Below, piece after piece: positions 4,206 to 7,524 of a stretch of 7,524 nt of DNA. Position 1 is the first letter of the stretch, and every line of letters starts with the position of its first letter. Both the position numbers and the translations under genes were made by a program. The stretch comes from Candidatus Wolfebacteria bacterium GWA1_42_9 (GTDB lineage Bacteria; Patescibacteriota; Minisyncoccia; UBA6257; JAGOQP01): positions 15,523 through 23,046 of the forward strand of contig MGIN01000014.1 in assembly GCA_001793775.1 (NCBI GenBank). The letters run 5' to 3'. The notes beneath the pieces are model-generated. The model was not told the origin of the DNA and did not search any database. It worked only from the letters and a program-made list of their open reading frames with translations.

Positions 4206-5513
4206 ATGACGATTAATCCCTTCAAAAACGCTTTGCACCAACTGGAGGAAGCCCGAAAAGTTATTTTTTCTTCGGACAAGAAAAATGTTGTTTTGGATGA
4301 AGTGATGCAAGCTCTCAAATCTCCTCAAAGAGGGATCAGCGTCAGCGTTCCTTTAAAAAGAGACGATAGTTCGCTTGATTTTTTTAACGGCTATCGGGTT
4401 CAGTACAACAATTTTCTGGGCGCTTACAAAGGGGGAATCAGATTTTCCCCCCAAGCCGATATGGATGAAGTCAGGGCTCTGGCTTTCTGGATGACAATCA
4501 AATGCGCTTTGGCCGGACTGCCTTGGGGAGGAGCCAAGGGAGGGATAGAAATTGATGCTCTCAAGCTTTCGGAGAAAGAGTTAGAATCCCTTTCCCGGAA
4601 TTACATTCGTCTGATTGCCGACGTTATCGGCCCGGAAAAAGACATTCCCGCTCCCGACATGAACACCAATGCCAAGATTATGGATTGGATGGTGGATGAG
4701 TACTTAAAAATAAACAAAAATTCTTCCAAGCCGGAGAGTTATCTAAAAGCTGCTTTTACAGGAAAATCCATTGCCAATGGCGGATCGGAAGGCAGGGAAG
4801 AAGCTACCGGCAAAGGAGGAGTGATTGTTTTACAAAATTTTTTGGAAAAAATCAGTCTCAAGTTCCCTCTAACGGCGGCGGTTCAGGGGTTTGGCAACGT
4901 CGGTTTCAACACCGCCAAAATTCTCCATCAAACAGGATTTAAAGTGGTAGCCGTTTCCGATATCCGAGGCGGCATCTATTTTAAAGAGGGTTTGAATCCG
5001 GAAAGAGTGAAAGAGTGCCAGTTGGAAAAAGGAACTCTGGCCGGCTGTTACTGTTCAGGAAGTGTTTGTCAGACGACTGGCGGTCAGGTTATCAATAATC
5101 AGGAAATTCTGGAAATGGATGTTGATATTTTGGTCCCGGCCGCAATAGAAAATATTATCACCCAAGAAAACGCCTCCAAAATTAAGGCCAAAGTAATTTT
5201 GGAAATGGCTAACGGCCCGACCGCTCCGGAAGCCGACCCAATTTTGAAAGAAAAAAATATTTTGGTTATTCCCGACGTTTTGGCCAACAGCGGGGGAGTA
5301 ACCGTTTCTTATTTTGAATGGCAGCAGAATCTGGCTAATGAGCGCTGGACCAAAGAACAGGTTTTTGAAAAATTGACTCAATACATGAATAGTGCCGCTA
5401 CCCAGGTTTGGCAAACCGCTCAGGATTTTAATACCAGTTTACGAATAGCCGCCTTTATCATCGCTCTCAAAAGGATTTCGGAGGCCTATCAAAAACAGTC
5501 TCTAGAGAAATAG
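4206..5513 (+). CDS. gdhA: Glutamate dehydrogenase (Glu/Leu/Phe/Val dehydrogenase family)
   Basis: A full-length 435-residue enzyme that interconverts glutamate with 2-oxoglutarate and ammonium using NAD(P). The active-site set is complete and spaced as in characterised hexameric GDHs: Lys75 (YKGGIRF), Lys99, catalytic Lys111 (GGAKGG) and Asp151 (PAPDMNT). The Rossmann domain has GFGNVG (228-233), with Asp252 near the end of the next strand; I do not assign NAD or NADP preference. An unusual feature is four cysteines close together in the coenzyme domain: Cys271, Cys281, Cys283 and Cys288 (GCYCSGSVC). They could be a metal-binding or redox site. In a reduced-genome organism this enzyme would handle amino-acid nitrogen and carbon. 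The next gene starts 1 nt after the stop codon, so the two are surely cotranscribed. Specificity for glutamate rather than Leu or Phe is likely but not proven by sequence. Confidence 0.9.
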   Translation: MTINPFKNALHQLEEARKVIFSSDKKNVVLDEVMQALKSPQRGISVSVPLKRDDSSLDFFNGYRVQYNNFLGAYKGGIRFSPQADMDEVRALAFWMTIKCALAGLPWGGAKGGIEIDALKLSEKELESLSRNYIRLIADVIGPEKDIPAPDMNTNAKIMDWMVDEYLKINKNSSKPESYLKAAFTGKSIANGGSEGREEATGKGGVIVLQNFLEKISLKFPLTAAVQGFGNVGFNTAKILHQTGFKVVAVSDIRGGIYFKEGLNPERVKECQLEKGTLAGCYCSGSVCQTTGGQVINNQEILEMDVDILVPAAIENIITQENASKIKAKVILEMANGPTAPEADPILKEKNILVIPDVLANSGGVTVSYFEWQQNLANERWTKEQVFEKLTQYMNSAATQVWQTAQDFNTSLRIAAFIIALKRISEAYQKQSLEK

Positions 5514-5514
5514 A

Positions 5515-5733
5515 ATGAAAATTTTTGTTAAAGTTAAACCCGGCTCGGGAAAGGAAACGATTGAGAAAATAGACAACACTCATTTTTCAGTAGATGTCAA
5601 AGCCAAACCGGAAAAAGGAAAAGCCAATCAGGCGGTGATAAAAATTCTGGCGAAATATCTTAAAGTTTCCCGGTCACAGGTAAAAATGGTTTCCGGTGCC
5701 TTCTCTAGGCAGAAAGTATTTGATATAATTTAG
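5515..5733 (+). CDS. DUF167/YggU family protein
   Basis: A 72-residue protein with the typical DUF167 layout: KIFVKVKPGSGKE at the N-terminus, a middle FSVDVKAKPEKGKANQAVI stretch (about residues 24-42), and a C-terminal VKMVSGAFSRQKVFDI strand. The length is usual for the family. The family is widespread in bacteria, archaea and eukaryotes, and its biochemical role is not established. It begins 1 nt after the gdh stop codon, so it depends on gdh transcription and perhaps on translational coupling. Its last codons contain an extended -10 element that may drive the next small gene. Confidence 0.9.
   Translation: MKIFVKVKPGSGKETIEKIDNTHFSVDVKAKPEKGKANQAVIKILAKYLKVSRSQVKMVSGAFSRQKVFDII
5721..5729 (+). 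promoter_or_regulatory. Extended -10 inside the DUF167 gene (leaderless geometry)
   Basis: TGA-TATAAT (5721-5729) is a perfect extended -10. The predicted start, about 5736, is next to ATG 5737, so the mRNA would be leaderless. There is no good -35 (TTCTCT at 5701-5706), but extended -10 promoters can do without one. It overlaps the Phe-Asp-Ile-Ile codons, so part of the match may be chance. Confidence 0.45.
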
Positions 5734-5736
5734 AAG

Positions 5737-5901
5737 ATGAAAAAAATCTCTAAAATACTGTTAATTATCATCTTAACCTTAGTCGGTCTGATTCTGGCTG
5801 CTCGGCTTCTGACCTCGGAAGATTCCTGGATTTGCCAGGACGGACAGTGGGTCAAACACGGCAACCCCTCCGCCTTGGCTCCAACAGAATCTTGTGACTA
5901 A
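5737..5901 (+). CDS. 54-residue membrane-anchored small protein
   Basis: An open frame of 54 codons, MKKISKILL..., with a signal-anchor helix at about residues 5-25. A short outside domain follows: EDSWICQDGQWVKHGNPSA, ending PTESCD. I have the impression of seeing similar WICxxGxWVKHGNPS tails in candidate-phyla genomes, but I know no named family and no function. Cys33 and Cys53 lie in the part expected outside the membrane and may form a disulfide, making it a possible client of the DsbA/VKOR system encoded nearby. It starts 3 nt after the DUF167 stop codon. It may be read from the gdh operon or from the extended -10 at 5721-5729. There is no Shine-Dalgarno sequence. Confidence 0.72.
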   Translation: MKKISKILLIIILTLVGLILAARLLTSEDSWICQDGQWVKHGNPSALAPTESCD

Positions 5902-5924
5902 TAATAATTAACTACTAATAATAA
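5897..5924 (+). repeat. Short direct repeat in the gap before the DUF3850 gene
   Basis: ACTAATAATAA occurs at 5897-5907 and again at 5914-5924, spaced 17 bp start to start. The second copy holds TAATAA (5919-5924), a possible -10 about 5 nt before ATG 5930. The first copy includes the stop codon of the preceding gene. It may be promoter material or simple A+T-rich sequence. Confidence 0.35.
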
Positions 5925-5929
5925 CAAAC

Positions 5930-6199
5930 ATGGCAGTTATCAAAAAGAAAATTTGGCCGGGTCAGTTTGACACGGTGGCTTCGGGGAAAGAAAAGTTCCA
6001 ACTGCGGCTGGCTGATTTCGATATCGGGGAAGGGGACACTTTGGTTTTGGAAGAGTGGAATCCTCAAACGGGACAATACACCGGGCGGACAATGGAGAAA
6101 AAAGTGAGCGGCGTTCTCAAATTCAGACCGGATGAACTCCCTTTCTATTCCAAGGATAAAGTTGACCAATACGGCCTGCAGATTATTTCTCTGGAGTAA
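5930..6199 (+). CDS. DUF3850 (ASCH/PUA-like) protein
   Basis: An 89-residue protein with the family hallmarks. KKKIWPGQFDTVASGKEKFQLRLADF is seen at about residues 5-30, GDTLVLEEWNPQTGQYTGR at about 35-53, and a C-terminal GLQIISLE strand. ASCH/PUA-like folds typically bind RNA or small ligands; for DUF3850 the ligand is not known to me. The length is usual for a single domain. It stands 28 bp after the preceding small gene and has no Shine-Dalgarno sequence. It is followed by 30 bp of plain spacer before the DsbA-like gene. Nothing in the context points to a specific partner. Confidence 0.85.
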   Translation: MAVIKKKIWPGQFDTVASGKEKFQLRLADFDIGEGDTLVLEEWNPQTGQYTGRTMEKKVSGVLKFRPDELPFYSKDKVDQYGLQIISLE

Positions 6200-6229
6200 T
6201 TACCTAAAACATACAACTAGCTACCGCTC

Positions 6230-6952
6230 ATGGATACAGAAAGAGAAAATTCGGGAGTGAATTTTTCCATTCCTCTGGCGATTATTCTGGCCGGCGTTAT
6301 TATTGCCGGGGCGATTATCTATTCGGACAGGCCAAACTTGGGAAATAAAGACACCGTTGCCAACCAGCCCAGCGCTCAGAATTCCCGCAGTCCGGAAAAG
6401 ATAAAATCAGTCGGTCTTAAAGACCATATTCTCGGGTCGCTTAACGCTCCCGTAAAAATAGTTGAATTTTCCGATACCGAATGCCCCTTTTGCAAAACCT
6501 TTCATCCGACAATGAAGAAAATTATATCCGATTATCAGGGAAAGGTGGCTTGGGTTTATCGCCATTTTCCCTTGGATTCCATTCATCCTAAAGCCAGAAA
6601 AGAAGCGGAAGCCACCGAATGTGCCGCCGAGCTGGGAGGGGAAGAAAAGTTCTGGGCTTATCTTGACAGGATTTTTGAAATAACTCCTTCCAACAACGGC
6701 TTAGATCCCAACCAATTACCCGAAATCGCCGCTTATGTCGGTTTGGATAAAGACAAATTTGAGCAGTGTCTTTCCAGCGGCAAGTATGCTCAAAGAGTAG
6801 CTAGCGACCTGGAAGATGCCATCAACTCCGGAGGCGACGGCACTCCTTATTCGGTAGTAATCGCTCCCGGCAATAAAAAATATGTTATCTCCGGGGCCCA
6901 ATCCTATAATTATGTAAAATCAATAGTGGATATAGTTCTTGGTTCAAAATAA
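6230..6952 (+). CDS. Membrane-anchored DsbA-like thiol oxidase
   Basis: A 240-residue protein with an N-terminal anchor helix (about residues 12-31), a linker rich in Asn, Ser and Pro (40-60), and a thioredoxin-fold DsbA domain outside the membrane. The redox motif is Cys85-Pro-Phe-Cys88 in EFSDTECPFCKTF, with the cis-Pro loop at Gly204-Thr205-Pro206. An extra pair, Cys131 and Cys180, lies in the helical insert, as in many BdbD-like proteins. It should oxidise cysteines of exported proteins and be re-oxidised by VKOR, whose gene lies two genes downstream. The MGMT-type gene overlaps its stop codon (TAATG). The start at ATG 6230 places the anchor properly; no Shine-Dalgarno sequence is seen. 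An isomerase role is less likely given the CPFC motif and VKOR nearby. Confidence 0.9.
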   Translation: MDTERENSGVNFSIPLAIILAGVIIAGAIIYSDRPNLGNKDTVANQPSAQNSRSPEKIKSVGLKDHILGSLNAPVKIVEFSDTECPFCKTFHPTMKKIISDYQGKVAWVYRHFPLDSIHPKARKEAEATECAAELGGEEKFWAYLDRIFEITPSNNGLDPNQLPEIAAYVGLDKDKFEQCLSSGKYAQRVASDLEDAINSGGDGTPYSVVIAPGNKKYVISGAQSYNYVKSIVDIVLGSK

Positions 6953-7212
6953 TGAAAAAAAAATATTCTTTTAAAGAAAAGATTCTAAAAATCACCGCTT
7001 CTATTCCCAAGGGCAAGGTGATGACTTACAAGGAAGTGGCTTTAGCTGCCGGACATCCAAAAGCTTTTCGGGCAGTGGGTAATGTATTAAAAACCAACCA
7101 TAATCGTCAAATTCCCTGTCATCGGGTAATTCGCTCTGATGGAAGTTTGGGGGGCTACAACCGGGGCCGAGCTCAAAAAAAGTTTCTTCTTAAAAAGGAA
7201 GGTTTCTTTTAG
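6952..7212 (+). CDS. Stand-alone MGMT-type DNA-binding domain with active-site Cys
   Basis: An 86-residue protein equal to the C-terminal domain of O6-alkylguanine-DNA alkyltransferases. Visible landmarks are IPKGKVMTYKEVA with Tyr26, the arginine finger Arg40 (FRAVG), the acceptor motif PCHRVI with Cys56, and the hinge SDGSLGGYNRG. The N-terminal RNase H-like domain of full MGMT/Ada is absent, as in alkyltransferase-like (ATL) proteins; but ATLs have Trp or Ala in place of this Cys. It may therefore repair alkylated guanine directly, or flag lesions for excision repair. The ATG shares one base with the stop codon of the DsbA-like gene, so the two are coupled. Its place between the two thiol-oxidation genes is probably an operon convenience. 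No Shine-Dalgarno sequence is seen. Confidence 0.88.
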   Translation: MKKKYSFKEKILKITASIPKGKVMTYKEVALAAGHPKAFRAVGNVLKTNHNRQIPCHRVIRSDGSLGGYNRGRAQKKFLLKKEGFF

Positions 7213-7226
7213 AATTTATTAAAGTT

Positions 7227-7524
7227 ATGAATCTTTTTCTTTTTGTCTCTTTTTTGATTCTCTGTCTGGCAGGAGTTGCGGATACGGCCTATATCTTCTG
7301 GCGCAATAAAAAATCGGCTCAAGAACCATTTATCTGCCCCTTGGGACACGACTGCAGCGTTGTCACTCAAAGCTCCTGGTCTAATTTTTTAGGAATCCGC
7401 AACGAAATCCTGGGGATGATTTTTTATCTTCTGATGTTTGTCGGGTCTATTTTTTGGTTTGGTTTTTCATCTTCTGTCCCGCTTCTTTCCTGGTTGATAA
7501 CGGCCGGACTGGCAGTCGGGGTTC
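7227..7524 (+). CDS. Vitamin K epoxide reductase (VKOR) family protein, 5' part
   Basis: The first 99 residues of a membrane protein, running off the right edge. A first helix spans residues 3-25. A loop carries Cys37 and Cys43 (FICPLGHDCSVV), then Ser49 to Asn59 in a SSWSNFLGIRNEILG segment that matches the conserved VKOR loop, and then further helices. In VKOR these loop cysteines pass electrons between a DsbA-like partner and a CxxC near the quinone, which should lie beyond the window. The expected role is to re-oxidise the DsbA-like protein encoded at 6230, with quinone as acceptor. The first loop Cys pair is spaced Cx5C. The gene starts 14 bp after the MGMT-type gene and is surely in the same operon. 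No Shine-Dalgarno sequence precedes ATG 7227. Confidence 0.87.
   Translation, partial: MNLFLFVSFLILCLAGVADTAYIFWRNKKSAQEPFICPLGHDCSVVTQSSWSNFLGIRNEILGMIFYLLMFVGSIFWFGFSSSVPLLSWLITAGLAVGV

Noticed and set aside
5055..5414. Minus-strand open frame of 119 codons inside gdh
   Set aside because: It lies wholly within the conserved coenzyme domain of glutamate dehydrogenase; the translation has no family features.
1..7524. TGA read as glycine (code 25), as in Gracilibacteria and Absconditabacteria
   Set aside because: The long conserved genes, such as gdh and the protease, contain no internal TGA and use GGN for glycine. Two genes end at TGA in sensible places.

Overview
The window looks like chromosomal DNA of a candidate-phyla-radiation bacterium (Patescibacteria, Parcubacteria-like). 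This is inferred from the gene content: a small secreted matrixin-like protease with HELGHSVGMGD and MYGY motifs, a DUF5676-type two-helix membrane protein, a DUF3850 protein, a 54-residue anchored peptide ending in a WVKHGNPSA-type tail, and a DsbA/VKOR thiol-oxidation pair. All genes lie on the + strand. The standard genetic code fits: the 435-residue glutamate dehydrogenase reads through with GGN glycines and no internal TGA. Most genes stop with TAA or TAG. No tRNA, rRNA, CRISPR array, insertion sequence or origin was seen.

Layout. Positions 1-71 hold the tail of an unidentified gene. Positions 155-484 form a compact, G+C-rich cassette: promoter, canonical Shine-Dalgarno, small zinc-ribbon gene and hairpin. 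It contrasts with everything around it. Positions 512-1710 hold a two-gene regulatory module: an ArsR-type winged-helix repressor and a PD-(D/E)XK (DUF559/Vsr-like) nuclease. Each gene is preceded by the same 33-bp promoter/operator block, and a 30-bp perfect palindrome with the same half-sites lies further upstream of the regulator. Positions 1814-2912 hold a small hypothetical gene, a DUF5676 membrane gene and a Nudix hydrolase. Positions 2896-3837 hold a secreted metalloprotease with a clear promoter and a hairpin at the predicted mRNA 5' end. Positions 3956-4105 encode a one-helix peptide. From 4163 a run of closely spaced genes begins: glutamate dehydrogenase, DUF167, a 54-residue anchored protein, DUF3850, a DsbA-like oxidase, an MGMT-type DNA-binding domain, and VKOR, which is cut by the window end.

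How the genes work together. The DsbA-like protein (CPFC) and VKOR are expected to form a disulfide-forming relay outside the membrane. Candidate clients in this window are the secreted protease (Cys90, Cys248) and the 54-residue anchored protein (Cys33, Cys53). The ArsR-like protein has no cysteine, so it is unlikely to be a classical thiol-based metal sensor. The matching operators suggest that it represses itself and the nuclease, a possible undescribed mini-regulon.

Translation signals. Only the G+C-rich zinc-ribbon gene has a canonical Shine-Dalgarno sequence. Several other genes have a -10 element almost on top of the start codon (595-600 before 607; 5724-5729 before 5737), which suggests leaderless or very short-leader mRNAs.
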